In this document: piece after piece, positions 8,720 through 18,028 of the stretch
Numbering within the stretch: the first letter of the stretch is position 1
Layout: each line of letters begins with the position of its first letter
DNA from: CAYXDO01 sp964463485
GTDB lineage: Bacteria; Myxococcota; Kuafuiibacteriia; Kuafuiibacteriales; Kuafuiibacteriaceae
Direction of reading: 5' to 3'
Assembly: GCA_964463485.1 (NCBI GenBank)
Contig: CAYXDO010000010.1
Span: forward strand, 1-64,000
Length of the DNA stretch: 64,000 nt
Notes under the pieces: generated by a model
Seen by the model: only the letters and a program-made list of their open reading frames with translations
What the model was told of the DNA's origin: nothing
The model's database searches: none
Program-made: the position numbers and the translations under genes

Positions 8720-10381
8720 ATGGCCGAGCACTCGAAGGACAAGCCGTATCGCGCGCTCCCGCTCGATACTCACCCCGACCGATATCGCCACTGGAAGTTG
8801 GCGACCAACGGACCGGTCGCGCGACTGTCGATGAACGTCCAACCCAACGGACCGCTCGACCCCGCAGACGACTACGTCCTCAAACTGAACTCCTACGACC
8901 TGGGTGTCGACCTCGAGCTCTCGGACGCGATCGATCGAGTTCGCTTCGAGCATCCAGAGGTTCGGGCGCTGGTGATTACGTCGGCGCAGGACAAGATATT
9001 CTGCTCGGGCGCGAACATCTACATGCTCGGGAGCTCGACTCACAGCTTCAAGGTCAATTTCTGCAAGTACACCAACGAGACTCGCAACGGGCTCGAAGAC
9101 CTCGCGGAGCGTTCCGGAGTCGCCACGCTTTGCGCCGTGAATGGGACTGCCTCTGGCGGTGGGTACGAGCTCGCGCTCGCCTGCGAACGGATCGTGTTGA
9201 TCGACGACGGAAACTCGGCGGTGAGCTTCCCGGAGACACCTCTGCTCGCGGTGCTTCCGGGGACGGGCGGTCTCACTCGGTTGGTGGACAAACGAAAAAT
9301 TCGACGCGACAGGGCCGATGTCTTCTCGACCCTGGTCGAAGGCATTCGCGGCAAGCGCGCGGTCGAGTGGGGCCTCGTCGATGATTTGGTGCCGCGCTCG
9401 AAGTGGACCGATCGGGTCGACGCCATCTCCAAGGAAGCGGCGGCCAAGAAGCCCGAGAGGACTGGCGCGGGAATCAGCCTGGGACCAGTCGGCGGAGATC
9501 CGGGTGAGTCTGGGTTCACGGGGAAGTATGTCATCCTCGAGGTCGAGAGTCGGGTCGCAAAGCTCACCGTGTGCGCGCCGACCGAGCCTCAGCCGGAGAG
9601 CGCGGATGGATTCCGCGCGATGGGTGACCAAGCCTGGGCGGTGCGCGCGTTTCGGGAGCTCGACCACGCGATCGTACGTTTGCGGGTCGAACACCCGAAG
9701 GTGGGTTTGCTCACGATTCACACGAAAGGGGACGCGGACGCCGTGTTGGCCGCCGACCGAGGTGTGTTGGCCTCCCAGAGCGACTGGCTCGGCCGCGAGA
9801 TCCTCGGGCTCATGAAGCGAGTGCTGAAGCGAGTCGACGTGACGTCGAAGTCGATGTTCGCGCTGGTCGAGCCAGGATCTTGCTTCGCGGGCTCGCTCCT
9901 CGAGTTGATGCTCGCGGCGGACCGTACTTACATGCTCAATGACTCGAGCAACCCAGTTCACCTGCGAGTGAATGCGATGAGCTCTGGCGTCCTGCCATCG
10001 CCCAACGGGCTCTCGCGACTCCAGACGCGATTCCTCGGGGAGCCTGAGCGGGTCGGCAAGGTCTTGGCGACGACGGAACCGATCGACACGGAATCCGCAG
10101 ACCAGCTCGGGCTCGTGACCTTCGCGCCGGACGAGATCGACTGGGAGGACGAGGTCCGGATCGCCATCGAGGAGCGCACGGGATTCTCTCCTGACGCGCT
10201 CACGGGTATGGAGAACAACCTTCGCTTTGCCGGCCCGGAGACCCTGGAGACGAAGATCTTCGGGAGATTGTCGGCCTGGCAGAATTGGATTTTCGTGCGG
10301 CCGAATGCGGTCGGGCCCAAGGGAGCGCTCACCTCTTACGGTAAGCAGACCATGCCGGAGTACGACCCCGTCCGCACGTGA
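8720..10381 (+). CDS. boxC: Benzoyl-CoA-dihydrodiol (2,3-epoxybenzoyl-CoA) lyase BoxC
   Basis: 553 aa, the usual length of BoxC. The enzyme hydrolytically opens the ring of 2,3-epoxybenzoyl-CoA to a semialdehyde CoA thioester plus formate in the aerobic benzoyl-CoA pathway. It belongs to the crotonase superfamily and has two crotonase-like halves: the first carries the oxyanion-type segments FCSGANIYMLG and GTASGGGYELALACERIVLIDD, the second repeats the fold with SCFAGSLLELMLAADR. ATG at 8720 (MAEHSKDK) is preferred to the upstream ATG at 8684, which would lie within the operator repeat. It is followed after 30 bp by boxB. Confidence 0.95.
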   Translation: MAEHSKDKPYRALPLDTHPDRYRHWKLATNGPVARLSMNVQPNGPLDPADDYVLKLNSYDLGVDLELSDAIDRVRFEHPEVRALVITSAQDKIFCSGANIYMLGSSTHSFKVNFCKYTNETRNGLEDLAERSGVATLCAVNGTASGGGYELALACERIVLIDDGNSAVSFPETPLLAVLPGTGGLTRLVDKRKIRRDRADVFSTLVEGIRGKRAVEWGLVDDLVPRSKWTDRVDAISKEAAAKKPERTGAGISLGPVGGDPGESGFTGKYVILEVESRVAKLTVCAPTEPQPESADGFRAMGDQAWAVRAFRELDHAIVRLRVEHPKVGLLTIHTKGDADAVLAADRGVLASQSDWLGREILGLMKRVLKRVDVTSKSMFALVEPGSCFAGSLLELMLAADRTYMLNDSSNPVHLRVNAMSSGVLPSPNGLSRLQTRFLGEPERVGKVLATTEPIDTESADQLGLVTFAPDEIDWEDEVRIAIEERTGFSPDALTGMENNLRFAGPETLETKIFGRLSAWQNWIFVRPNAVGPKGALTSYGKQTMPEYDPVRT

Positions 10382-10411
10382 TTTTTGGACTCGAACAGAA
10401 AGGCAAAAGAA

Positions 10412-11830
10412 GTGTCCGACGTCGTCAACAGCGAGAAAATTCCGAACAACGTCAACCTCGCGGGAGACAAGAAGCTCCAGCGCGCTCTCGAACAGTGGCT
10501 ACCGAACTACATCGACTGGTGGAAGCAGATGGGCCCGGAAGGGTACCAAGAGCGGGACGTCTTCCTTCGCACCGCGGTGAGTGTCGACGAGAACGGCTGG
10601 GCCAACTTCGACTTCGTCAAGATGCCCGAGTACCGTTGGGGGATCTTTCTGGCCGACGCGATGGCGGACCGGAAGGTGGGTTTCGGTGATCACGCCGACG
10701 AGCCGGCGTGGCAGCAAGTCCCTGGCGAGTACCGGACCATGCTCCGCAGAATCATCGTGACTCAGGGCGACACCGAGCCGGCGTCGGTGGAGCAGCAGCG
10801 GCTGCTCGCGAAGTCGGCGCCGAGCCTCTACGACATGCGCAACCTGTTCCAAGTCAACGTCGAGGAAGGTCGGCATCTGTGGGCCATGGTTTACTTGCTC
10901 CACGGGTACTTTGGGCGCGATGGGCGTGAGGAAGCGGAAGGTCTGCTCGAGCGCCGCAGCGGCAACCCGGACTCTCCGCGTATCCTCGGCGCGTTCAACG
11001 AGCCGGTGACCAACTGGCTCGACTTCTTCATGTTCACGACCTTCACCGATCGCGACGGCAAGTTTCAGCTCCTGTCGCTCGCCGAGTCTGGCTTCGACCC
11101 CCTCGCTCGGACCTGTCGTTTCATGCTCACCGAAGAAGCGCACCACATGTTCGTGGGAGAGACCGGCGTGGGTCGAGTCATCCAGCGCACCGCCGAGCTG
11201 ATGAAAAAGGACCCGAACGAGGACGTCCGAAAGCTCGGTGCGGTGCCGCTCGACATGATCCAGCGCTTCCTGAATTTCTGGCTGTCGGTGTCCGAGGACC
11301 TCTTCGGCGGAGAGATCTCGTCGAACGCGGCGAGCTATTTCGCGGCCGGAATCAAGGGTCGCGCGTACGAGGCCAAGAAGTACGAAGACCATCGCGCCCT
11401 CGAGGGTACCCTCGAGATTTCTGTTCCAAAGGACGGTCGGCTGGTTCCCGAAGCCGTGCCCCTTCGCAACGCGATGAACGAGGTCCTTCGAAATGACTAC
11501 AACGAGGACAACGATCGCGTGCTCGTTCGGTGGAACAAGGTGCTCGAGGAAGAAGGCATCACGAGCTTCCGATTCACACGACCATCGTCCCGATTTCATC
11601 GAGCGGTCGGCGTGTACGGCGGCCACTTCTTCACACCGACCGGCGATCCCATCACCGAGGATGAGTGGAAGCGTCGAAGGGATGAGTTTCTTCCGTCGCG
11701 AGCGGACACCGAGTACGTCCGCAGCCTGATGCAGCCCGTCGTCGAGCCCGGCAAGTTCGCCAGCTGGATCGCCCCGCCGAAGACGGGCATCAAGGGACGT
11801 CCCGTCGAATTCGACTACGTAAGACTCTGA
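10412..11830 (+). CDS. boxB: Benzoyl-CoA 2,3-epoxidase subunit BoxB (di-iron)
   Basis: 472 aa from GTG 10412, preceded by AAAGG about 9 bases upstream. The product then begins with PNNVNLA...LQRALEQW like other BoxB proteins; a TTG at 10385 would add nine unrelated residues. The enzyme epoxidises the ring of benzoyl-CoA using O2. Di-iron carboxylate and histidine ligands are visible as EEGRH (151-155) and EEAHH (241-245), with Glu122 and Asp213 in the expected intervening positions. BoxB needs electrons from the reductase BoxA, which is not encoded in this window. Together with boxC and boxR it defines aerobic benzoyl-CoA degradation. Confidence 0.96.
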   Translation: MSDVVNSEKIPNNVNLAGDKKLQRALEQWLPNYIDWWKQMGPEGYQERDVFLRTAVSVDENGWANFDFVKMPEYRWGIFLADAMADRKVGFGDHADEPAWQQVPGEYRTMLRRIIVTQGDTEPASVEQQRLLAKSAPSLYDMRNLFQVNVEEGRHLWAMVYLLHGYFGRDGREEAEGLLERRSGNPDSPRILGAFNEPVTNWLDFFMFTTFTDRDGKFQLLSLAESGFDPLARTCRFMLTEEAHHMFVGETGVGRVIQRTAELMKKDPNEDVRKLGAVPLDMIQRFLNFWLSVSEDLFGGEISSNAASYFAAGIKGRAYEAKKYEDHRALEGTLEISVPKDGRLVPEAVPLRNAMNEVLRNDYNEDNDRVLVRWNKVLEEEGITSFRFTRPSSRFHRAVGVYGGHFFTPTGDPITEDEWKRRRDEFLPSRADTEYVRSLMQPVVEPGKFASWIAPPKTGIKGRPVEFDYVRL

Positions 11831-12031
11831 TTCCTGCGCCGGCCCTCCGAACCGACCAATCAAGCCCGCTCTGGATCGTCGCCCGCCTCTCACGCAGTCC
11901 TCTCGGCGCGAAGCCGGATTTGCACCGGCGGCCGATCTCCGCGAAGCAACCGACGCACCGCGACCATGAAAAACAGACCCCCCGGTCGGTATGGGACATG
12001 CAGGTGTCCGCGCCGGGAGATCTACCAACAA
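11831..12031. other. Intergenic region between boxB and the envelope operon
   Basis: About 200 bp with no gene. It should hold the end of the box transcript and the promoter of the following operon. I see no strong hairpin-plus-T-run terminator. GGGAGA at 12015-12020 lies 11 bases before GTG 12032 and is the best candidate ribosome binding site for the next gene. Confidence 0.4.
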
Positions 12032-13855
12032 GTGCAACAATTCATCGACGGTCCTCGCGGTGCTCGTGCCTGCCTTGCGGTTCTGGCGATCGCGGCTACG
12101 GCCCTTCCCTTGTCGGCTGAAGCCAAGCCACTGACTTTTGGCGTACAACCGCAGTGGTCCCGGGAACGCACCCAGCGCATGTTCCAGCCGCTGGTCGACT
12201 ATCTCTCAGAGAAGACGGGTCAGGAGATTCGCCTGCGGGTGAGTGAGGATTACGGTGGGTTGCTCGACGAGATCGCCTCCGGCGTCATCGACCTGGCCAA
12301 GATCGCTCCCTACGGCTACGTGGTCGCGAGGAAGACCATGGGCGTACGGATCTTCGCGTCCGAGCTCACCATGGGTCGGCCCTTTTACCATGGGTTGATC
12401 ATCACTCGGCGAGACTCTGGGCTGAGGTCGGTCGAAGACCTTCGAGGCCGGTCGTTCAGCTACACCGACCCAAACTCGACCTCCGGGTTCATTTATCCCC
12501 GGGCGCTGTTGGTATCGCGCGGAATGGATCCGGACGCGTATTTTGCGAAGAGTCACTACGCCGGATCTCATGACGCATGTATTCGAGGTGTGGCAGCGAA
12601 GGACGTCGACGCCTGCGCGACCTGGGACGTAGCGCTCGAGGACGAGACGAACAGCGCGCTGTTCGGCGTGGACGGAGACGAGCTCCAGGTCGTGTATCGC
12701 ACCGAACCCATCCCGAACGACGCGTACGTCGCACGCTCGGACCTGGACCCGGCGATCGTGGAGGCCGTTCAAAGTGCGCTGTTCGAGCTGTCGAGGGACC
12801 CGGAGCTCCTCAAGTCCGTCATCGATTGGAAGACCCGCATCGACGGCTTCGTTCCTGGAGACGACGCAGCGTACGAAGTAGTGCGACAGAAGGTCGCACT
12901 CAAGGACCTGAAGCGGCGCCTCGCGGTGCTCCCCTTCGAAGCAATGGGGACCGAGCTAGGTGTCGAAGATCCAGGGCAGGCCGCCGCCGAGCTGCTCGGC
13001 ACGATTCTTTTCGACGCGCGGCGCTTCCTCATGACGGAGCGCTCCCAGCTCGACAAAGCTCTGGAGGAGCAGCGGCTGAGCCTTCAGGATCTGGTGGACG
13101 CGTCCACCGCGATCAAGGTCGGCCACGTGGTGGGGGCGGACGTCTTACTCACGGGCTCGGTCATGAAGATCGACGGCAAGGTCCACATCACCGCGCGCCT
13201 CATCGAAACGGAGTCCGCACGAGTCGTTTCCGCTCAGCACGGTAAGGGAGACACTCTGGAACAGGTGGCAACTCAGGTGGCCAACGACTTGGCCGCCGAA
13301 CACGAGGTGACCGGCTTCGTGCTCAAGGTGCGAAACACCGAGAACGTCGCGCTCGACTTGGGGAGCCTCCAGGGCGTGAAGGCCGGGGACGTCCTGAAAC
13401 TTTATCGAGAGGGCGAGGCGCTGATTCATCCACTAACCCAGAAGGTCCTGGGCACCGAAGAGATCCTGCTCGGAGAAATCGTCGCGGTTCGCACGACGCC
13501 GGACACCGGCTTCGGAAAGGTCGTCGAGTCGACCGAAACCGTCCGCGAGGGGATGAGAGTCCGAACGCTTTCCAAGGGTGAGGTGACTTCCAGGCGATCG
13601 ACCGATCGGATCGTGGCCGGGTACGTGAGCGAAGAGAAGACGAAATACCAGCCCTGGGTCGAGAAGTACGCGTGGCGAGTCGCGGCGATCGCGACGATAC
13701 CAGCAGTCTGGGCATTGGCCTGGGGCGACGACCGGGAGAAGCTGATTTACGGCGGGATCGCGGGCGCGCTGTGGCTCACGTCGGGAGGCATCTACCTGTA
13801 TGGAGCAGTCTCTCGGAAAGACGAGCCCGCGGTCGGCGTCGGGGGGACGTTCTGA
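12032..13855 (+). CDS. PhnD-like periplasmic binding domain fused to CsgG/TolB-N-like and FlgT-C-like domains
   Basis: 607 aa from GTG 12032 (ATG 11966 would place 22 extra polar residues before the signal peptide). Signal peptide about 1-31, ending in SAEA. Residues about 32-265 resemble PhnD-type phosphate/phosphonate ABC substrate-binding proteins (TFGVQPQ, YLSEKTG, DLAKIAPYGYVVAR, SASGFIYP-like STSGFIYPR). About 285-410 is a CsgG/LpoB-like nucleotide-free fold (LAVLPFEAMG, GADVLLTGSV, ARLIETESARVV). About 420-515 matches the FlgT C-terminal type (DLGSLQGVKAGDVLKLYREGE). A hydrophobic segment follows near 545-600. First gene of a four-gene operon with one- or few-base junctions. No transporter subunits are nearby, so it may sense rather than import. 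Function unknown. Confidence 0.8.
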   Translation: MQQFIDGPRGARACLAVLAIAATALPLSAEAKPLTFGVQPQWSRERTQRMFQPLVDYLSEKTGQEIRLRVSEDYGGLLDEIASGVIDLAKIAPYGYVVARKTMGVRIFASELTMGRPFYHGLIITRRDSGLRSVEDLRGRSFSYTDPNSTSGFIYPRALLVSRGMDPDAYFAKSHYAGSHDACIRGVAAKDVDACATWDVALEDETNSALFGVDGDELQVVYRTEPIPNDAYVARSDLDPAIVEAVQSALFELSRDPELLKSVIDWKTRIDGFVPGDDAAYEVVRQKVALKDLKRRLAVLPFEAMGTELGVEDPGQAAAELLGTILFDARRFLMTERSQLDKALEEQRLSLQDLVDASTAIKVGHVVGADVLLTGSVMKIDGKVHITARLIETESARVVSAQHGKGDTLEQVATQVANDLAAEHEVTGFVLKVRNTENVALDLGSLQGVKAGDVLKLYREGEALIHPLTQKVLGTEEILLGEIVAVRTTPDTGFGKVVESTETVREGMRVRTLSKGEVTSRRSTDRIVAGYVSEEKTKYQPWVEKYAWRVAAIATIPAVWALAWGDDREKLIYGGIAGALWLTSGGIYLYGAVSRKDEPAVGVGGTF

Positions 13856-14718
13856 TGAGTCTCCCGAGGCTTTCCATCGTACTCATCATCTTATTTGGTT
13901 CGACCGCAGCGGACGCCAAGGCCGTCGAGTCGATCCAATTCATCGTCGGGAGCGAAGTCCGCATCGCGGACGGATCCGAGCTCTTGTACCTCGAGAACGT
14001 CACTCAGTTGAACAAGAGCTGGGCCACGTTCGACCGGGACGTACATTCGGTATTCGCAGGAACCGAGCTCTTGCTCGAGCCGGTCGAGTTTGGAGACCGG
14101 ACGAAGCTGGGATTCGACACGGTCGCCGCCATCGTAGGCTACAAATTCACGACCTACGACCCGGACTGGTACAACTTCGGAGTCAAGCTGCGTGTGCCGC
14201 TCACCGCGCCGGGCGATCCGTTCGACCGCCCGGTGTGTCGAGCGACTCCAGTGCCTTCATGCACGGACGAGCGCAGCTATGGCGATCGGCTTCAGCTCGT
14301 GGTCGACCCGCTGTTCTTCAAGAAGACCTGGAACCTGTTTGCCATTCAAGATCGGAACCGAGTCACCCTGGATTTGGGCTCGATAGAGTACGGGAACAAG
14401 GTTCGATTCCTCGACCTATCTCCGGACCTCGACTTTCCCATCGCGTTGTATGTGGGCAACGACGTTCGGTTGAAGGTGGACTTCGAGACCGGCTTTTCGG
14501 GTCGTGCACGGGACGACATCTTCGTGGGCATCGCGTCCAACGTGTACGACTGGCTGCACGTGGCGGTAGACGTGATGGTTCACTTCGACACCAAGGAGGA
14601 GCTGAATCAGAGCTTCGTGTCTCAGGTCTACCTGGAGTTCTACTTCGACGTGCTCTTCGACAACACGGTGGAGCGGGCTCCGCGTCGTGGCGCCCAGGAC
14701 GATTCGAGGTCATCATGA
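13855..14718 (+). CDS. Exported beta-rich, outer-membrane-like protein
   Basis: 287 aa. N-terminal signal peptide (MSLPRLSIVLIILFG...ADA). The mature part has many amphipathic strands with aromatic girdle-like positions (YKFTTYDPDWYNFGVKL, FVGIASNVYDWLHVAVDVMV, QVYLEFYFDVLF), as expected for a small outer-membrane barrel or related beta protein. Two Cys around 125-135 may pair. The ATG overlaps the upstream stop by one base (TGATG) and its own stop overlaps the next start (ATGA), so it is translationally coupled within the operon. No family recognised. Confidence 0.7.
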   Translation: MSLPRLSIVLIILFGSTAADAKAVESIQFIVGSEVRIADGSELLYLENVTQLNKSWATFDRDVHSVFAGTELLLEPVEFGDRTKLGFDTVAAIVGYKFTTYDPDWYNFGVKLRVPLTAPGDPFDRPVCRATPVPSCTDERSYGDRLQLVVDPLFFKKTWNLFAIQDRNRVTLDLGSIEYGNKVRFLDLSPDLDFPIALYVGNDVRLKVDFETGFSGRARDDIFVGIASNVYDWLHVAVDVMVHFDTKEELNQSFVSQVYLEFYFDVLFDNTVERAPRRGAQDDSRSS

Positions 14719-15920
14719 GTACGCGAGCTCAACTCATTCTGGCGCTTGCTCTTGCCGCGACGGGGATGTCGCAGGGGGCTCGGGCTGACGAGGCGACGGC
14801 TCCGCTTCCGTTGGTGGTCGGGCCCTTCGTGGCCGCGGACGAGGCCACTCAGAAGGCCGACGTCCATCGCATCGCCCGGGAGCTGGTCGTTCACTCGCTG
14901 GTCGCGAGTCGAAAATTCTCGATCGCGAAGGGCGGCGGTCCCGACGCGCTGACCTTGACCGCGAGCGTCGCGTCTGACGCGAGCGGGTATCAAATCGCGC
15001 TTTGGCTCTCGAGCGCGGCGATGGGACGACAGTCCATTCGACTCGGGCCCGAGGCTTCGCTCGAGAAGCTGACCGACGACGCCTCGAACGCGGTGAGCCA
15101 ACTCAGAAAGAGGAAAGGACACATCGTCAAGCGCGACGGAGACCGCATCGTCGTCGCGGCTGGGCGGGTCGACGGACTCAGTGTAGGTCAGCGCTACCGA
15201 ACGACGGACACCCAGGAGGAGTTCATCATCGAGCGTGTCCTCGAGGAGACCTCGGTGGGGCGAATCGTAGGGACATCGGGGCCACCCAGACCAGCGGCGG
15301 CGGCCTCGATCGGCGCGCTCGATGTCGTGTTCGTGCTCGACGTATCTGGAAGCATGCAGGGAGAGATCGACGGCATCGTGCGTAACTGCAAGGACTTTGC
15401 GGACCTCCTCGTTCAGTCGAAGATCGACGTGCGGCTCGGCCTGGTGACTTTCCTCGACGAGGTCGTCGTGTCCCTCGATCCAGTGCCAAGCCCGCTGCAG
15501 CTTCAGAATGAGCTTCGGGACGTACGAGCGGGCGGCGCGGTCAACGAGCGCCCCTTCGACGCGCTGAATCGCGCGCTCTCGCTGAAGCTTCGCCCGGAGG
15601 CGAAGAAGGTCTTCGTCTTGATCACGGACGAGCCGGCGTTCGATGCCATCGGGAGCGATTGCGGCAAGCGGTGGGCGGTTTGCAGCGGGCAGCGCGCGCC
15701 GCAGATTTTCGACCGAGGCGTCGCCAAACGCCTCGAACAGAACCTTCGCGCGTCTGGTTCCATCGTGCTGAGTGTGACCCTCGACGACGATCAGCAACTC
15801 TATCGCGAGCTCGCAAAGCGTACCGGCGGTCTCTACCTGGAGCTCGATCGAACCCAGAGCTTTTCCAGCGTGCTCAAAGTCCTCGGCAAGCGCATCGAAG
15901 GCATGTTCGTGGAGATGTGA
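14715..15920 (+). CDS. Exported VWA-domain protein with FlgT-C-like segment
   Basis: 401 aa. Signal peptide ending in ARADEA. The N-terminal third looks like a LpoB/CsgG-type region (VVGPFVAADE...). About residues 135-190 repeat the FlgT-C-like theme (RIVVAAGRVDGLSVGQRYRTT...VGRIVG), also present in the first gene of the operon. A von Willebrand factor A domain follows from about 205 with the MIDAS motif DVSGSM and the later ITDEP. VWA domains bind metal and protein partners, so this may scaffold the envelope complex. Coupled to its neighbours by ATGA upstream and a 2-base gap downstream. Confidence 0.8.
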   Translation: MSTRAQLILALALAATGMSQGARADEATAPLPLVVGPFVAADEATQKADVHRIARELVVHSLVASRKFSIAKGGGPDALTLTASVASDASGYQIALWLSSAAMGRQSIRLGPEASLEKLTDDASNAVSQLRKRKGHIVKRDGDRIVVAAGRVDGLSVGQRYRTTDTQEEFIIERVLEETSVGRIVGTSGPPRPAAAASIGALDVVFVLDVSGSMQGEIDGIVRNCKDFADLLVQSKIDVRLGLVTFLDEVVVSLDPVPSPLQLQNELRDVRAGGAVNERPFDALNRALSLKLRPEAKKVFVLITDEPAFDAIGSDCGKRWAVCSGQRAPQIFDRGVAKRLEQNLRASGSIVLSVTLDDDQQLYRELAKRTGGLYLELDRTQSFSSVLKVLGKRIEGMFVEM

Positions 15921-15922
15921 GT

Positions 15923-17035
15923 ATGGGACTGAGAGTGACGCTGTTGACGGTGGCTGTGCTGGAGCTCTGGTCTACCGCGGCGCGGGCGGAGCGGGTACGG
16001 TCGAGAGCCTCCCGCGATGCGTCGCCCGAGTGGACTTTGCGACCGCCGCGCGAGGACGTCGAGTCTCTGTACTTCGTCGGCTTTGCGTCCGGTCAGCCCT
16101 CCCTGGCGGAGGCGCGGGATGTCGCAGTCAAAAAGGCCGCGGCGGAAGTGGCCGGTTTTCTCGGTCAGACGGTGAAATCGGTGTTCGCTGCCTCCGAGGT
16201 AGAGAGCTCTTTGAGTCGGACCCAGTCGGTGTCGCTGAAGCTCGAGGTGATCGGTCGCGACGAGGAGCTTCGCGGGGTGCGCATCGTGGACACGTACTGG
16301 GAGGAGTGGCGGAACGGTGAGTCCGTGACTTACGAGTCCTTCGCGCTCGTGGCATACGCGCGGAGCGAGCTGGAGTCGGTGCTAAAAGCCCGCGAGGATC
16401 TCAACCGGGGCCTGGCCATGACGGCCCTCGAGGGCCTGGAACGCTCGCAGGTGCTCATCTCCGAGTGGAAGCTCGCCGAGGCCGGCGAGACTCTCGAGAG
16501 AGCGGCTGCGCTCGCGGGGAAGATCCAAATCCCGGTGGCGCTCGATCACCCGACCGTCCGCACTTCGGCGGCCTTGACGACGTTGATCGCGTCGGAGCTC
16601 GGGCGGTTAGCGGCCCTCGTGCGCAAGGCCGAGCGAAGGATCGTGGTCGATATGGTCTGCTCCACGGACGTCCAGCCGGCATGCACGCGGGTCGAATCGG
16701 AAGTCATGGCGGGGTTGGCTCGGATGGGTTTCGAGCCGGAGTCTCGAATTTCTGCGAAGACGTCTACGACTGGCGTCTTGCCGGGCCTCGCGGTCGAGAT
16801 CGAGCTCGAGGCTGAGCCGCCGGTCGAGAGTGGGGGCATCACGTTCGTCGGGGCGAAGGGGTCGTTCAGAGTCGTCAGGCTGCCCGAGGGCGTGGTCCTG
16901 CACGGCGCCGAAATTCCGAGGCAAAAGGGCGGTCAACTCACCGCGGGCCGAGCGACCGAGATGGCGTTCTCCGCGCTTGGGAAGAAGCTGATTCTGCAGC
17001 TCCGCGACTCGCTGGCTCGTTCTGCGCTCAAATGA
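15923..17035 (+). CDS. LPP20-like exported protein, last gene of the envelope operon
   Basis: 370 aa. Signal peptide about 1-22 (LLTVAVLELWSTAARA). Residues about 50-140 match the LPP20/FlgP type: YFVGFASGQPSLAEARDVAVKKAAAEVAGFLG, then a helix-strand region ending in DTYWEEW. LPP20-like proteins are outer-membrane or periplasmic partners, found for example with flagellar FlgO/FlgT. The C-terminal half is helical then beta-rich with no recognised motif. The start is two bases after the VWA stop. A 16-bp tandem duplication covers its stop codon (separate entry). Confidence 0.75.
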   Translation: MGLRVTLLTVAVLELWSTAARAERVRSRASRDASPEWTLRPPREDVESLYFVGFASGQPSLAEARDVAVKKAAAEVAGFLGQTVKSVFAASEVESSLSRTQSVSLKLEVIGRDEELRGVRIVDTYWEEWRNGESVTYESFALVAYARSELESVLKAREDLNRGLAMTALEGLERSQVLISEWKLAEAGETLERAAALAGKIQIPVALDHPTVRTSAALTTLIASELGRLAALVRKAERRIVVDMVCSTDVQPACTRVESEVMAGLARMGFEPESRISAKTSTTGVLPGLAVEIELEAEPPVESGGITFVGAKGSFRVVRLPEGVVLHGAEIPRQKGGQLTAGRATEMAFSALGKKLILQLRDSLARSALK

Positions 17036-17056
17036 CTGCCCGCTCAAATGACGGCC
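17025..17056. repeat. 16-bp tandem duplication across a stop codon
   Basis: CGCTCAAATGACTGCC (17025-17040) is followed directly by CGCTCAAATGACGGCC (17041-17056), 15 of 16 bases identical. The TGA of the upstream gene (17033-17035) is duplicated at 17049-17051. The remaining 17057-17308 holds no gene I can support. Confidence 0.9.
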
Positions 17057-17308
17057 CGGCTCTGGATATGTGCGATCGCGAAGATCGCCAAGGCAACTTC
17101 GAAGGACTCCGTACGACGTAGCCGCAGCAAGTGGCGCAAGGACATCGTCCCGAAGGGAGCTGTGCCTCTGAAGCTCTCGGTCGCACACCCGAGCTCAGCT
17201 ACGCACCCAATGCTCGCGCCCGCTGTCATACGTTCTACGGAGAACGCGAGGGCCGAACGAGGCATGGCTTTCGGAATTTCGTCGAATCGTCTACGGTCCG
17301 CAGCCAAC

Positions 17309-17872
17309 ATGAGGTGCGCCGTCTGCGACCAAGATCACCCACTCGATAGCCCGGCGTTTCTGCACCCAGACGCCGTTCGCTCGATGAAGCCATCGGTACG
17401 GCGCAAGACCGTGAAGCAAGACAGCAACACCTGTGTCGTGACTGTCGGCTCCGAGTCCCGATACTTCGTCTGTGGACTGTTGTACGTAGCCTTCAATGAG
17501 GACCCGACGAAAACGATTGCTTGGAGTATCTGGGTCGAAGTGAATCAACAGGGTTACGACGCCGTGGTGACAGCCTGGTCGCCTTCGCTCCTCGAAGCGA
17601 TGGAGGAGGAGGAGGCAGCGGCAGCGCAGTTTCCAATCGTACCCGGAAAGCTCGCTAACCACATCCCCGGCTACCTAGAAACCGTCGGTCTCCCCGTCAT
17701 GCTCGAGTCAGACGGGTGTATTTCCGCGCCTGAAATTTTGCTTGAAGACTCGGATCACCCGTTCGTGGCCGAGTGCCTTGGTCCCGTCAGCATTCATCGC
17801 TTGCTCGACTGGATCGCGGTGGCTCCTCCGAGAGACGAGCGACTTGGCGAGCGCCCAGAATTCTCTAAGTGA
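17309..17872 (+). CDS. DUF2199 family protein
   Basis: 187 aa. It begins MRCAVCDQDHPLDSPAF, the CxxC...H pattern of DUF2199 proteins, and continues with the usual SxFVCGLLYV...WSIWVEV segment and a C-terminal DHPFVAE...I....L block. The family is small, cytosolic and without an assigned function; the N-terminal Cys pair may bind zinc. An open frame extends 5' to 17048, but the family starts at the Cys motif, so ATG 17309 is preferred. It follows the envelope operon after 273 bp and may have its own promoter. Its base use is a little less GC-skewed than its neighbours. Confidence 0.75.
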   Translation: MRCAVCDQDHPLDSPAFLHPDAVRSMKPSVRRKTVKQDSNTCVVTVGSESRYFVCGLLYVAFNEDPTKTIAWSIWVEVNQQGYDAVVTAWSPSLLEAMEEEEAAAAQFPIVPGKLANHIPGYLETVGLPVMLESDGCISAPEILLEDSDHPFVAECLGPVSIHRLLDWIAVAPPRDERLGERPEFSK

Positions 17873-18028
17873 GGGCTGCCGCTTGCCGCGGCGGATGGCT
17901 CTGGTACGAAGGCAGGCCCGCGTGTTCGGCGATCGCGGTCACCGCAGGATCATACGTCAGCGTTCGAGCGTCGGCGTCGTGCCGTTGAATCGTTCTGCGT
18001 GTCTCCCTGGGCAACGTCGGCGATCCGT

